A stretch of 64,000 nt of DNA from Martinezella lusitana (lineage in GTDB: Bacteria; Pseudomonadota; Alphaproteobacteria; Rhizobiales; Rhizobiaceae). The translations under genes were made by a program, and so were the position numbers. The stretch covers positions 186,001 to 250,000 of the forward strand of contig NZ_WUEY01000003.1 of assembly GCF_010668395.1 (NCBI RefSeq). Reading direction: 5' to 3'. The notes under the pieces are model-generated. The model made no database searches. It saw only the letters and a program-made list of their open reading frames with translations, and had not been told where the DNA came from. This document shows, piece after piece, positions 1 to 9,820 of the stretch. Positions within the stretch are counted from its first letter, which is position 1. Each line of letters starts with the position of its first letter.

Positions 1-1203
1 GCGGAGGATATTAGCTTCGGTCACGGCGAACTGCGCCTGCGGCAGACGGATATGACGAAATTCGCCGTTGGCCGCGACATGGCGCTGACCCCCGGCAAGG
101 TGATCGCGCAAAGCGAAGTCTGCCAGATTATCCAGTATGAGCCGGCAACGGACAAGGTGCTGAAGCGGCCGCTGCTGATCTGCCCGCCCTGGATCAACAA
201 ATTCTACATTCTCGATCTCAACCCGCAGAAATCCTTCATAAAATGGTGCGTGGAGCAGGGCCACACCGTCTTCGTCATTTCCTGGGTAAACCCCGATCAG
301 CGTCATGCGGCGAAAGACTGGACCTCCTATGCGCGCGAAGGCATCGACTTCGCTCTGGAGACGGTCGAAAAGGCGACCGGAGAACAGGAAGTCAATGCGG
401 TGGGATATTGCGTCGGCGGCACGCTGCTGGCGGCCACGCTTGCGCTCCACGCCAAGGAAAAGAACAAGCGCATCCGCACCGTGACCTTCCTGACGACGCA
501 GGTGGATTTCACCTTCGCCGGCGATCTCAAGGTTTTCGTGGACGAGGAGCAAATTTCAGCGCTCGAAGAGCAGATGAATACCATCGGCTATCTCGAAGGC
601 TCGAAGATGGCGACGGCCTTCAACATGCTGCGCGCCTCCGAATTGATCTGGCCCTATTTCGTCAACAACTACCTGAAAGGCCAGGAACCCCTGCCCTTCG
701 ACCTTCTGTTCTGGAATGCCGACTCCACGCGCATGGCGGCTGCCAACCACTCCTTCTACCTGCGCAACTGCTACCTCAACAACGCGTTGAGCCAGGGCAA
801 GATGGTGCTCGACGGCAAGACGCTGTCGCTGAAGGATGTGCGCATTCCGGTCTATAATCTCGCGACCCGCGAGGATCATATCGCTCCGGCCAAGTCGGTC
901 TTCATCGGCAGCCAGTGCTTCGGCGGCCCCGTGGAATTCGTCGTGACGGGCTCCGGCCACATCGCCGGCGTGGTCAACCCGCCGGACAAGCACAAATACC
1001 AGTTCTGGAGCGGCGGCCCGACGGATGGCGGCTATGAAAACTGGTTGGCGCAGGCAAACGAGACGCCTGGCTCGTGGTGGCCGCATTGGCAGGCCTGGAT
1101 TCTGACGCAAGATCACCGCATGACCGCAGCGCGCCAACCGGGCGGCAAGGCCCTCAACGCGCTTGAGGAGGCACCCGGCAGCTTCGTCATGGAACGGGCC
1201 TAG
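1..1203 (+). CDS. phaC: Poly(3-hydroxyalkanoate) synthase, class I, C-terminal part
   Basis: PhaC polymerises hydroxyacyl-CoA into polyhydroxyalkanoate on the surface of cytoplasmic storage granules. The reading frame is open from base 1, so the gene is cut by the window edge and about 400 C-terminal residues are visible; class I enzymes are usually near 600. The lipase-like box GYCVGG, whose cysteine carries the growing polymer, lies at about nt 402-419. The catalytic Asp sits in REDHIAP and the His in GSGHIAG, completing the Cys-Asp-His triad. The sfsA start follows after 14 bases, so the two may be co-transcribed. Assignment is secure from family knowledge; the class I call rests on length and motif context. 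Confidence 0.93.
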   Translation, partial: AEDISFGHGELRLRQTDMTKFAVGRDMALTPGKVIAQSEVCQIIQYEPATDKVLKRPLLICPPWINKFYILDLNPQKSFIKWCVEQGHTVFVISWVNPDQRHAAKDWTSYAREGIDFALETVEKATGEQEVNAVGYCVGGTLLAATLALHAKEKNKRIRTVTFLTTQVDFTFAGDLKVFVDEEQISALEEQMNTIGYLEGSKMATAFNMLRASELIWPYFVNNYLKGQEPLPFDLLFWNADSTRMAAANHSFYLRNCYLNNALSQGKMVLDGKTLSLKDVRIPVYNLATREDHIAPAKSVFIGSQCFGGPVEFVVTGSGHIAGVVNPPDKHKYQFWSGGPTDGGYENWLAQANETPGSWWPHWQAWILTQDHRMTAARQPGGKALNALEEAPGSFVMERA

Positions 1204-1217
1204 ACGATCGTAACGCC

Positions 1218-1967
1218 ATGCTCTTCAATTCGCCTCTCGTCCCAGCCCGCCTGATCGCGCGTTACAAGCGTTTCCTCTTCGATGCCGAGCTGGGGGACGG
1301 AACGTTCATCACCGGCTCATGCCCGAATACCGGATCGATGCTCGGGCTGACGGCGCCGGGCTCGCGCATCTGGCTCTCCGAGCATGAGGGTGGCAAGCGA
1401 AAATACCGGCACGTCTTCGAACTGATCGAAGCGGACGGCACGACCGTCGGGGTCAACACCGGCATGCCGAACCGCGTTGCGGCGGAAGCGATCGCGCTCG
1501 GACAGGTGTCCGATCTCGGCGACTACACGACGGTACGGCGCGAGCAAAACTACGGCCGCAATTCCCGCATCGATCTGCTCTTGACAGACCCTTTGCGGAC
1601 AACCACCTATGTCGAGGTGAAGAACGTCCATTTCATGCGGCAGCCGGGCCTTGCCGAATTTCCCGATACCGCGACGGCCCGCGGCGCCAAGCATCTCGAA
1701 GAGCTTGGCGATATGGCAGAGGCCGGTTATCGTGCCGTCATGCTGTTCGTGATCCAGCGCAACGATTGCGATCGCTTCCGCATTTGCGGCGATCTCGATC
1801 CGGTCTATGCCAGGGCCTACGATCGGGCTTTGGCGCGCGGCGTCGAAGTATATGCGCTGAAATGCAGGGTTTCACCGACGGAAATCGCCCCTGCCGGGTT
1901 GATCCCGATAGACGAACCCGGCATAGCTGCATTACATACCAGTATAAAGATTTCTGCTGAAGGCTAG
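1218..1967 (+). CDS. sfsA: SfsA family DNA-binding/sugar fermentation stimulation protein
   Basis: 249-residue protein of the SfsA family, named from an E. coli gene that stimulates maltose use. The family has an N-terminal OB-like fold and a C-terminal nuclease-like fold. Family signatures visible are [12 protein letters not shown] near residue 30 and YVEVKNVHF near residue 130, the latter carrying the conserved acidic and Lys residues of the nuclease-like core. Length is normal. It sits between phaC and map; map begins 2 bases after the stop, so sfsA, map and radC look like one operon. The physiological role in rhizobia is not established. Confidence 0.9.
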   Translation: MLFNSPLVPARLIARYKRFLFDAELGDGTFITGSCPNTGSMLGLTAPGSRIWLSEHEGGKRKYRHVFELIEADGTTVGVNTGMPNRVAAEAIALGQVSDLGDYTTVRREQNYGRNSRIDLLLTDPLRTTTYVEVKNVHFMRQPGLAEFPDTATARGAKHLEELGDMAEAGYRAVMLFVIQRNDCDRFRICGDLDPVYARAYDRALARGVEVYALKCRVSPTEIAPAGLIPIDEPGIAALHTSIKISAEG

Positions 1968-1969
1968 TC

Positions 1970-2806
1970 ATGGTGAATTACATCGAAGCGGCAACCGCGC
2001 CGGCGAAGAATACGGGCGCTATCCGCATCTACGGCGAGGATGCCTTTGCCGGAATGCGCAAGGCTTGCCAGTTGACCGCCCGCTGCCTCGACGAACTGGC
2101 CGCGATCGTCGAGCCGGGTGTGCCGACCGATGTCATCGACCGCTTCGTTTTCGAATTCGGCATGGATCACGGCGCCTATCCGGCGACGCTGAACTATCGC
2201 GGCTACATGAAATCCTCCTGCACCTCGATCAATCATGTCGTCTGCCACGGCATTCCCAACGACAAGCCGCTGCGCGAGGGCGATATCGTCAATATCGACG
2301 TGACCTATGTGCTCGATGGCTGGCACGGCGATTCCAGCCGCATGTACCCAGTCGGTGAAATCAAGCGGTCGGCCGAGCGGCTTCTCGAAGTCACCTATGA
2401 ATCGCTGATGCGCGGCATCGCCGCCGTGCGTCCCGGCGCCCGCACCGGCGCCATCGGCGAAGCCATCCAGACCTATGCCGAGGGCGAACGCTGCTCGGTC
2501 GTGCGTGACTTCTGCGGCCACGGCGTCGGCAGCCTGTTCCACGACTCGCCCAATATCCTGCACTACGGCCGCGTCAATGACGGCCCGGAACTGCGCGAAG
2601 GCATGATCTTCACCATCGAGCCGATGATCAATCTCGGCAAGCCGCATGTGAAGGTGCTCGGCGACGGCTGGACCGCCGTTACCCGCGACCGGTCGCTCTC
2701 GGCGCAGTACGAGCATACGGTCGGCGTCACCGCGACGGGCTGCGAGATCTTCACCCTGTCGCCCGGCGGCCTCGACCGCCCAGGCCTGCCGCCGCTGCAG
2801 GGATAA
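1970..2806 (+). CDS. map: Type I methionine aminopeptidase
   Basis: 278-residue cytosolic metallopeptidase that removes the initiator methionine from nascent proteins. The pita-bread fold metal ligands are recognisable in order: NIDVTYVLDGWHGDSS (two Asp), GHGVGSLFH (His), IFTIEPM (Glu) and QYEHTVGV (Glu). Length is typical of the bacterial type I enzyme. It starts 2 bases after sfsA and ends 3 bases before radC, an arrangement that indicates translational coupling. Assignment is secure. Confidence 0.96.
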   Translation: MVNYIEAATAPAKNTGAIRIYGEDAFAGMRKACQLTARCLDELAAIVEPGVPTDVIDRFVFEFGMDHGAYPATLNYRGYMKSSCTSINHVVCHGIPNDKPLREGDIVNIDVTYVLDGWHGDSSRMYPVGEIKRSAERLLEVTYESLMRGIAAVRPGARTGAIGEAIQTYAEGERCSVVRDFCGHGVGSLFHDSPNILHYGRVNDGPELREGMIFTIEPMINLGKPHVKVLGDGWTAVTRDRSLSAQYEHTVGVTATGCEIFTLSPGGLDRPGLPPLQG

Positions 2807-2809
2807 TTC

Positions 2810-3667
2810 ATGGCGAAACGTCCCGCTTCCTCCAACGGACATGGCGACATGCCCCTCGATAGAGGCGGGAAGGCGGAGACTTTTGAAGAAGCTCCGTTAC
2901 TGGACGAACGGCTTTTCTTCGCACCACAGGCTGCCAGGCCTGCCTCACAGGCCGGCAAATCCGCGTCAGCGGCCCGACCCGCCCCCACGAACGCCGAAGC
3001 GCATTATCACGGTCATCGCGAACGTTTGCGCAATCGCTACCGCGACGGCGGCGATGCGGCGCTGGCCGATTATGAAATTCTCGAGCTGCTGCTTTTCCGG
3101 CTCATTCCGCGTCGCGACACGAAGCCGATCGCCAAGGCACTGCTTGCCCGCTTCGGCTCGCTCGGCGGCGTGTTCGGCGCTCCCGTCGGTCTCCTGACCG
3201 AGGTCGGTGGCGTGGGCGATGCGGTCGCGCTCGACCTCAAGCTGGTCGCCAGCGTCGCGCAACGCATGCTGAAGAGCGAATTGACGGGCAAGCCGGTGCT
3301 CTCCTCCTGGAAATCGCTCATCGACTATTGTCATGCCGCCATGGCGCATGAAGCACGCGAGCAATTCCGCCTGCTGTTTCTCGACAAACGCAACGCACTG
3401 ATCGCGGATGAAGTGCAAGGCTTCGGCACGGTGGATCATACGCCGGTCTACCCGCGCGAAGTCGTCAAGCGCGCGCTGGAACTGTCAGCCTCCGCGGTGA
3501 TTCTCGTCCACAACCACCCGTCGGGGGATCCGACCCCGTCTCGCGCCGATATAGACATGACCAAGACGATCATCGATACCGCCAAGCCTTTGGGCATCAC
3601 GGTTCACGATCATGTTATCATCGGCAAGAACGGCCATGTCAGCTTCCGCGCTTTGCGGCTGATTTGA
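2810..3667 (+). CDS. radC: RadC family JAB/JAMM-domain protein
   Basis: 285-residue RadC-family protein. The N-terminal ~80 residues are low in recognisable structure, followed by an HhH-like region and the C-terminal JAB domain. The zinc-site motif HNHPSG begins at residue 234 and continues to Asp247, the full His-x-His-x10-Asp signature, so a metal site looks intact. RadC was historically tied to DNA repair, but the molecular role of the family is unresolved. It is last in the phaC/sfsA-map-radC run; the following 260 bases are AT-richer and gene-free. Confidence 0.92.
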   Translation: MAKRPASSNGHGDMPLDRGGKAETFEEAPLLDERLFFAPQAARPASQAGKSASAARPAPTNAEAHYHGHRERLRNRYRDGGDAALADYEILELLLFRLIPRRDTKPIAKALLARFGSLGGVFGAPVGLLTEVGGVGDAVALDLKLVASVAQRMLKSELTGKPVLSSWKSLIDYCHAAMAHEAREQFRLLFLDKRNALIADEVQGFGTVDHTPVYPREVVKRALELSASAVILVHNHPSGDPTPSRADIDMTKTIIDTAKPLGITVHDHVIIGKNGHVSFRALRLI

Positions 3668-3929
3668 AATTGTCGCGCCTGCGATAATCCTTCTTCTTAA
3701 TTTTTCCTCACATCCAATTGAGTTAAAATAATTATCCAATTCGACCTGCTTCAGAAATCTCCGAAGCAGCTCCCAAACTCGCCCCTTCAAGCTCCCCTTT
3801 CCGCTTTCAGCTCAGCGTCAGAATGATCTGGCAGAAGGATCGCCGCGTTCCGGTCGGCAAATCCGTCGGCGGAAGTCCTTGTTTTGATTTGGCCAATCCG
3901 CCTGTGCGGCCGGCCTTCATGGAGCTTGC

Positions 3930-4526
3930 ATGCTGAAGATATCGCCGACGTCCGCCCGCCGCCTTCGCCGTGCCGGCCGTGGAGCATTGATCGCTCTGGG
4001 CGCCTTCGTCGCTATCGCTGGCGGCTTCTATGCTCACATGCTCTGGACCACGAACTTCCATCCGGTCATTGCGGGTGAGCTTTATCGCTCATCGCAGCCG
4101 TCGGCCGCGACGATAGCGGCCTTCCAGAAGCAATATGGCATCAAGACCATCATCAACCTGCGCGGCGACAATAGCGGCCGTCACTGGTACGACAAGGAAA
4201 TCGCCGAGGCGAAAGAGCTCAATATCAACCACATCGATTTCCGCATGTCTTCCAACCGCGAGCTGACGCAGGAACAAGCCGCACAGCTCGTCGAGATCAT
4301 GCGGGATGCGCCCAAGCCGATTCTCATTCATTGCCAGGCCGGCGCGGACCGCACTGGTCTTGCCTCCGCGCTGTATCTTGCCGCCATTGCCAAGGCGAAC
4401 GAGACGACGGCGGAGAACCAGATGTCGATCTATTACGGCCATCTTCCGCTGTCCTTCACCCGCGCCTATGCCATGGACAGGACTTTCGAGAAGCTCGAAC
4501 CCTGGCTTGGCCTCTCTGCCTCCTGA
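3930..4526 (+). CDS. Membrane-anchored dual-specificity/tyrosine phosphatase-like protein
   Basis: 198 residues with one hydrophobic segment at about residues 17-36, then a cysteine-phosphatase domain. The signature HCQAGADRTG gives catalytic Cys135 and Arg141 in the C-x5-R arrangement. An upstream general-acid Asp is probably within the 101-108 segment. A short arginine-rich N-terminus precedes the membrane segment, so the domain is predicted to face the periplasm (inference). Start chosen for GGAG five bases upstream. It stands alone between radC and sthA. The substrate is not predictable; phosphoprotein or phosphoinositide-like substrates are both possible for this fold. Confidence 0.8.
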   Translation: MLKISPTSARRLRRAGRGALIALGAFVAIAGGFYAHMLWTTNFHPVIAGELYRSSQPSAATIAAFQKQYGIKTIINLRGDNSGRHWYDKEIAEAKELNINHIDFRMSSNRELTQEQAAQLVEIMRDAPKPILIHCQAGADRTGLASALYLAAIAKANETTAENQMSIYYGHLPLSFTRAYAMDRTFEKLEPWLGLSAS

Positions 4527-4634
4527 TCTGCGGGCACTTCCTGTTAGATAATCTGTAACATTGAGCAGCTACCGGTTGACGGAGGATGTTGCATTGCGAC
4601 ATTGATTCCCTGTTCAGTCATCCGAGGCTTCCTG

Positions 4635-6038
4635 ATGGACCAATTCGATCTCCTAGTCGTGGGTAGCGGCCCTGCCGGCCGCAGAGGCGCTATCCAGGCC
4701 GCCAAACTCGGCAAGAAGGTGCTCGTCATCGAGCAAGGCAAACGCGTCGGCGGCGTCTCGGTCCACACCGGCACCATTCCTTCCAAGACGCTGCGCGAAA
4801 CCGCACTCAATCTTTCCGGCTGGCGTGAACGCGGCTTCTATGGCCGCGCCTATCGCGTCAAGCAGGAGATCAGCGCGGACGACCTGCGTCGTCGCCTGCT
4901 GATTACCCTGGACCACGAAGTCGAGGTGCTCGAACATCAGTTTGCCCGCAATCGCGTCCAGCACATACGGGGCAAGGCGAGCTTCGTCGATCCGCAGACC
5001 ATGCAGGTCGTCAAGGATGACGGCGAGGTCGTCACCGTCTCCGCCGCCAGCATCCTCCTGGCCGTCGGCACGAAACCCTTTCGACCGGACTACATGCCCT
5101 TCGACAGCAAGACGGTGCTCGATAGCGATGAACTGCTCGATATAGAGCAGCTGCCGCGCTCGATGGTGGTCATCGGCGCCGGCGTCATCGGGATCGAGTA
5201 TGCGACCATCTTCAGCGCCCTCGATACGCAGGTGACGCTGATCGATCCGAAATCGACCATGCTCGATTTCATCGACAAGGAAATCGTCGAGGATTTCATC
5301 TACCAGCTGCGCGATCGCAACATGAAGCTCCTGCTCGGCCAGAAGGCGGAGAAAGTGGAGCGGCAGAACGGCAAGGTCGAACTGACCCTCGACAACGGCC
5401 GCCGCATCACCACCGACATGGTTCTCTTCGCCGCCGGCCGCATGGGAGCGACCGATACGCTCAATCTCGCTGCAGCCGGCCTCGAGGCCGACAATCGCGG
5501 TCGCCTCAGCGTCAATCCGGAAACTTTTGCGACAAAGGTGCCGCATATTTTCGCCGCAGGCGATGTCGTCGGCTTTCCGAGCCTTGCCTCCACCTCGATG
5601 GAACAGGGCCGTATCGCGGCGCGCGTCGCCGTCGGCGCGATTGCCAAGGAGCCGCCGAAATACTTCCCCTACGGCATCTATGCCGTGCCGGAAATCTCCA
5701 CCTGCGGCCTCTCCGAAGAAGAGGTCAAGGAGCGGCATATCCCCTACGAATGCGGCATAGCGCGTTTCCGCGAGACCTCGCGCGGCCATATCATGGGCCT
5801 CGACACCGGCCTGCTGAAGATGATCTTCTCGCTGAAGACGCGCCGCCTCCTCGGCGTCCACATCGTCGGCGAAGGCGCAACCGAGCTGGTGCATATCGGC
5901 CAGGCCGTGCTGAACCTCAAGGGCACCGTCGAATATTTCGTCGAGAACACCTTCAACTATCCGACGCTCGCCGAAGCCTACAAGATAGCCGGCCTCGATG
6001 CGTGGAACCGCATGGGCGATATCAAGTCGGAGCTTTAG
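4635..6038 (+). CDS. sthA: Soluble (Si-specific) pyridine nucleotide transhydrogenase
   Basis: 467-residue FAD-dependent cytosolic enzyme that exchanges reducing equivalents between NADPH and NAD+. The N-terminal FAD-binding motif GSGPAG is at about residues 9-14, the NAD(P)-binding GAGVIGIEYA is mid-protein, and the dimerisation domain is C-terminal. It belongs to the lipoamide dehydrogenase superfamily but lacks the redox-active Cys pair: the position reads VSVHTGTIPSK. That separates it from dihydrolipoamide dehydrogenase and mercuric reductase. Start at 4635 chosen because it has a GAGG upstream and begins the Rossmann fold directly; an in-frame ATG at 4602 has no such signal. Confidence 0.92.
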   Translation: MDQFDLLVVGSGPAGRRGAIQAAKLGKKVLVIEQGKRVGGVSVHTGTIPSKTLRETALNLSGWRERGFYGRAYRVKQEISADDLRRRLLITLDHEVEVLEHQFARNRVQHIRGKASFVDPQTMQVVKDDGEVVTVSAASILLAVGTKPFRPDYMPFDSKTVLDSDELLDIEQLPRSMVVIGAGVIGIEYATIFSALDTQVTLIDPKSTMLDFIDKEIVEDFIYQLRDRNMKLLLGQKAEKVERQNGKVELTLDNGRRITTDMVLFAAGRMGATDTLNLAAAGLEADNRGRLSVNPETFATKVPHIFAAGDVVGFPSLASTSMEQGRIAARVAVGAIAKEPPKYFPYGIYAVPEISTCGLSEEEVKERHIPYECGIARFRETSRGHIMGLDTGLLKMIFSLKTRRLLGVHIVGEGATELVHIGQAVLNLKGTVEYFVENTFNYPTLAEAYKIAGLDAWNRMGDIKSEL

Positions 6039-6269
6039 ATTCGGGCAATATTGACGATGCCGGCAGGGCTTACTACTCTGTCGGCATGATGAGCATTCTC
6101 AACATCGCTTCGGTCTTCTTCATAAGCCGCTGATCCCCAAGGCTTCCAGCCAAATGAAGACGAGACCGCCTGAGCGGCCATAGGGCCGTCGGCTGGTCTG
6201 TGCCGAAACAGCCGTAATGCCCACGCAGAAATGGGCGAGAGACGGCGCGACGATTGGGAAAGATTTCAC

Positions 6270-7079
6270 ATGCTATCCCAGCAACAGTATCCGGCTGCGC
6301 TTTCCAGCGCTCAGCTGAACGACTTCATCGAACATGGTTTCGTACGCATCGACGGCGCGTTTTCAGCGAAACTCGCCGAAAAGGCGCGCGCCATCATGTG
6401 GCGCGATCTTCCATGCAATGAGCATGATCCAGCAAGTTGGACGCTTCCGGTCATCAGGCTGCCAGGCTATGGAGGTGAGCCGTTCCGTACTATCGCCAAC
6501 ATGCCCATTCTCCATACCGCCTTCGATCAATTGGTCGGCCGCGGAAGATGGCTGCCGCGAGACGGCCTCGGCACATTCCCCGTGCGCTTTCCGCACCCTG
6601 ATGATCCGGGCGATGCCGGCTGGCATGTCGATCTCAGCTTCCCCGGCGACGATTGCGATCCGAACGAGCAAACGGATTTCTCAGCGTGGCGCGTGAATAT
6701 CACCTCACGAGGGCGCGCGCTGCTGACGCTGTTTCTGTTTTCCGATATCGGTGAGGATGATGCGCCGACCCGTATTCGCGTCGGTTCCCACATGGACATG
6801 GCGCGCTATCTCGAGCCGGCGGGAGAGCTAGGGCACTCGCGCATGATGCTCGAGCATATGGGAGCTTATCGCCCTCAAGCCCTCGCGACGGGAACAGCAG
6901 GAACTGTCTATATCTGCCATCCCTTCCTCATTCACGCCGCCCAGAAACATCAAGGCAGCACGCCGCGCTTCATGGCACAGCCGTCGATCGGACTTGCTGA
7001 GCCCTATCGATTGGAGCGACCAGATAATGCCTATAGTTCGGTGGAAATCGCCATCCGCCGTGCATTGGGTAGGGAATAG
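6270..7079 (+). CDS. Phytanoyl-CoA dioxygenase (PhyH) family protein
   Basis: 269-residue protein resembling Fe(II)/2-oxoglutarate oxygenases of the PhyH family. The candidate iron ligands are His-x-Asp in GWHVDLS, about 120 residues in, and a distal His in YICHPFLIHAA, with a downstream Arg in TPRF likely to bind 2-oxoglutarate. The start at 6270 has GGGAAAG upstream; an ATG at 6231 in frame lacks a ribosome-binding site. Substrate unknown: the family covers lipid, ectoine and secondary-metabolite hydroxylases, and the neighbours (sthA, tig) give no pathway clue. Confidence 0.75.
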   Translation: MLSQQQYPAALSSAQLNDFIEHGFVRIDGAFSAKLAEKARAIMWRDLPCNEHDPASWTLPVIRLPGYGGEPFRTIANMPILHTAFDQLVGRGRWLPRDGLGTFPVRFPHPDDPGDAGWHVDLSFPGDDCDPNEQTDFSAWRVNITSRGRALLTLFLFSDIGEDDAPTRIRVGSHMDMARYLEPAGELGHSRMMLEHMGAYRPQALATGTAGTVYICHPFLIHAAQKHQGSTPRFMAQPSIGLAEPYRLERPDNAYSSVEIAIRRALGRE

Positions 7080-7155
7080 TCCATCGAGCCGATAGGAGGC
7101 GGTCCCTCACTCCAGCCCTCTCCCCGCTTGCTGGGAGAGGCAGTCGTTGCACAAC

Positions 7156-7185
7156 AAAAAAGCCCCGCCGCGAACGGCAGGGCTT
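7156..7185 (-). terminator. Rho-independent terminator of tig
   Basis: On the minus strand an imperfect GC stem (AGCCCTGCC pairing with GGCGGGGCT) is followed by a run of T. It lies 25-55 bases past the tig stop codon. Confidence 0.85.
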
Positions 7186-7210
7186 CATTTCGGTCCGGAA
7201 GAAAATCCGA

Positions 7211-8698
7211 TTACTCGGCGCTGTCTTCAGCAGCCTTCTTCTTCGGAGCGGCTTTCTTCTTCGGAGCGGCGGCTTCTTCGCCTTCGGCGGCAGCTTCCGT
7301 TGCTTCAGCCTTGGCAGCCTTCTTCTTCGGAGCAGCCTTCTTGGCAGCCGGCTTGTCTTCTTCTTCGTCGTCTGCGAGCAGCGCTTCCTTGGAAACGGTC
7401 TTGTCCGTAACGTCGACTTCGGTCAGCAGATGGTCGATGACCTTTTCTTCGAAGATCGGCGCGCGCAGGTTAGCGGAAGCGCCCGGCGTCTTGCGGAAGA
7501 ATTCCAGGATTTCCTTTTCCTGGCCCGGGAACTGCTGGAGCTGAGCGTAAAGAGCGCGCTGCAGTTCGTCTTCGCTGACTTCGACGCCGGCCTTTTCGCC
7601 GATTTCGGAGAGAACGAGGCCGAGGCGAACGCGACGCTCGGCGAGCTTGCGGTATTCTTCGCGAGCCTTCTCCTCGGTGGTGTCTTCGTCTTCGAAGGTC
7701 TTGCCCGATTCGCTGAGATCGGTTTCGATCTGGCGCCAGATGCTGGCGAATTCAGCTTCGACGAGCTTCTGCGGCGTGTCAAACTGATACATTTCGTCAA
7801 GCTGGTCGAGGATCTGACGCTTGACCTTCTGGCGGGTGACCGAGCCGTACTGGCTTTCGATCTGGCCGCGAACGATTTCCTTCAGGCGGTCGGCGGATTC
7901 GATGCCGAGCTTGGAAGCGAGTTCGTCGTTGATCTCGACTTCGCCCGGAGCGGCAACTTCCTTGACGTTGATGTCGAAGGTGGCTTCCTTGCCGGCAAGG
8001 TTCTTGGCCGGGTAGTCCGCCGGGAAGGTTACGGTGATGACCTTCTCATCGCCAGCCTTGAGGCCGACGAGCTGCTCTTCGAAGCCCGGGATGAAGCGGT
8101 TGGAGCCGAGAACGAGCTGAGCGTCCTCGTCCTTGCCGCCGTCGAAGGCTTCGCCGTCGACCTTGCCGAGGTAGTCGATGGTGACGCGGTCGCCATCGGC
8201 AGCCTTGCCCTTCTTGGCTTCGTAGCTGCGGGCGCTTTCGGCGATCTTGAGGATCTGCTCGTTGACTTCGTCTTCGCTGATTTCAGCGACTTCGCGGGTC
8301 ACCTTGATGCCGTTGACCGGCTTCAGCTCGATGGCCGGGATGACTTCGTAGGACAGGGTGAATTCGAAATCGGCCTGGGCGGAGAGGATCTTTTCAGCCT
8401 CGTCCTGGTCTTCGGTCATGGCGATTTCAGGCTGCGTTGCCGACTTTTCGCCGCGCTCGGTGAGGATCGCCGGCGGCTGGTCGCGCACGATTTCGTTGAC
8501 CAGATCGGCCATGATCGACTTGCCGTAGACCTTCTTCAGGTGCGAGACCGGAACCTTGCCCGGACGGAAGCCGTTGATGCGGACCTTGTCCTTGACCTCG
8601 GCCAGGCGCTCGTTCATGCGCACTTCCATGTCCTTGGCCGGGATGACCACCTTGATTTCGCGCTTCAGCCCTTCAGCGAGCGTTTCGATAACCTGCAT
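7211..8698 (-). CDS. tig: Trigger factor (ribosome-associated chaperone, PPIase)
   Basis: 495-residue trigger factor, the chaperone that docks at the ribosomal exit tunnel. The N-terminal domain carries the ribosome-binding signature GFRPGKVP at about residues 43-50. The FKBP-type PPIase domain is central ([10 protein letters not shown] to [10 protein letters not shown]) and the C-terminal chaperone arm follows. The start at 8698 is preceded by GGTAGGA; the frame stays open upstream to 8755, but homologues begin [13 protein letters not shown]. The last ~45 residues are a Lys/Ala/Pro-rich tail with repeated PKKKA units, acidic between the repeats, which is outside the conserved fold. Confidence 0.96.
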   Translation of the reverse strand: MQVIETLAEGLKREIKVVIPAKDMEVRMNERLAEVKDKVRINGFRPGKVPVSHLKKVYGKSIMADLVNEIVRDQPPAILTERGEKSATQPEIAMTEDQDEAEKILSAQADFEFTLSYEVIPAIELKPVNGIKVTREVAEISEDEVNEQILKIAESARSYEAKKGKAADGDRVTIDYLGKVDGEAFDGGKDEDAQLVLGSNRFIPGFEEQLVGLKAGDEKVITVTFPADYPAKNLAGKEATFDINVKEVAAPGEVEINDELASKLGIESADRLKEIVRGQIESQYGSVTRQKVKRQILDQLDEMYQFDTPQKLVEAEFASIWRQIETDLSESGKTFEDEDTTEEKAREEYRKLAERRVRLGLVLSEIGEKAGVEVSEDELQRALYAQLQQFPGQEKEILEFFRKTPGASANLRAPIFEEKVIDHLLTEVDVTDKTVSKEALLADDEEEDKPAAKKAAPKKKAAKAEATEAAAEGEEAAAPKKKAAPKKKAAEDSAE

Positions 8699-8976
8699 TG
8701 TCCTACCTTCATTCATGGCGGCCGTGCCCAGACAGCCGTTCGTTTCGATGAGCACGACGCCGGAAAATCCCGAGCGTGGCTTGGATGCAATTCTCTTTCA
8801 TCTTGCAAGAGCGCCGCGCCTTCGAACGAACGCGCAAAAGGCAGCTCTATCCCGTTACGGGCCAAAACATCTGATCCACTTTCTATTCGAAAGCGGGATG
8901 CTCTGGGCCAGATGGCGCGTCCTGCGGCATATTGGAAGACAGACTTCATCAGCCTCCCCCGTCCACAAGACAGTGT

Positions 8977-9061
<85 letters not shown>

Positions 9062-9205
9062 GTTCCCAAAACCGCATGGCGATGCCTGCCCATGGGGCCT
9101 TCCGGAGCGCGGCGTCTCTATATCACCCGTTTCAAACCACGCAAAGGAAAAATGACGGTTCCGCGACGACGCCCAAAGCTTATCGGCGTCTTCGGGCGGA
9201 TATCG

Positions 9206-9820
9206 TCAGTAGAGCGGCTCCTCGTAGACGGATTTGCCGTCGAGAAGCAGGCTTCTGATATGGGCGGCGCCATCCGAAGACACGCGAGCCGCTATGGCGA
9301 CGCGGTTGTCGTTGCGGGCGCTTTCGATATCGTGGCCCTGACCCTCGGGCACGTAATAGCGCTCTATGCCGTAACTCACGCTGATTGCCGCCTGCGACGT
9401 CTCAGCGGAATCGCCATAGGAGACATAATCGAACGGCAGGCTCTTCAATATGACCGTATCGGGCTTGGGCTCGAGCGTGCCGAAGGACGATTCGGCGATG
9501 CCCCAATAGCCGTCATCCTGCTTCTTCAGGCGGACGGAGAGAACCTGGTTGCTCAGGCTCTCCTTCGGCGGGCCGCCGACCAAGGTCGAGACGGGAACGC
9601 GGGAAATATCATAATTCAGGATGACATAGTCGCCACGCAGTAGATCGCGCGGATCGACCGGCGCCGTCTTCAGGATGACCTCGACGCCGCTTCGCAAGCC
9701 CCATGCGCGCTCTCCGACCATATAGCCGAGAACGGCGGTCTGCAGGGCCGCCACGACGATGGCCGCAAACCATAGGCGGCTGGCGGCGATGACGACATTC
9801 TTCCCGGCCATGTCGGTCAT
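9206..9820 (-). CDS. GDYXXLXY domain-containing membrane-anchored protein
   Basis: 204 residues with one N-terminal membrane segment (about residues 14-34) followed by a soluble domain carrying the name-giving motif GDYVILNY near residue 64. The predicted topology puts the domain in the periplasm. The start overlaps the stop of the DUF2157 gene in an ATGA arrangement, so the pair is translationally coupled. Co-occurrence of GDYXXLXY proteins with DUF2157 membrane proteins is a known gene pair, but no biochemical function is established. Confidence 0.85.
   Translation of the reverse strand: MTDMAGKNVVIAASRLWFAAIVVAALQTAVLGYMVGERAWGLRSGVEVILKTAPVDPRDLLRGDYVILNYDISRVPVSTLVGGPPKESLSNQVLSVRLKKQDDGYWGIAESSFGTLEPKPDTVILKSLPFDYVSYGDSAETSQAAISVSYGIERYYVPEGQGHDIESARNDNRVAIAARVSSDGAAHIRSLLLDGKSVYEEPLY

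Noticed and set aside
4635..6038. Dihydrolipoamide dehydrogenase or mercuric reductase
   Set aside because: The redox Cys pair is absent from the FAD domain, while transhydrogenase features fit.
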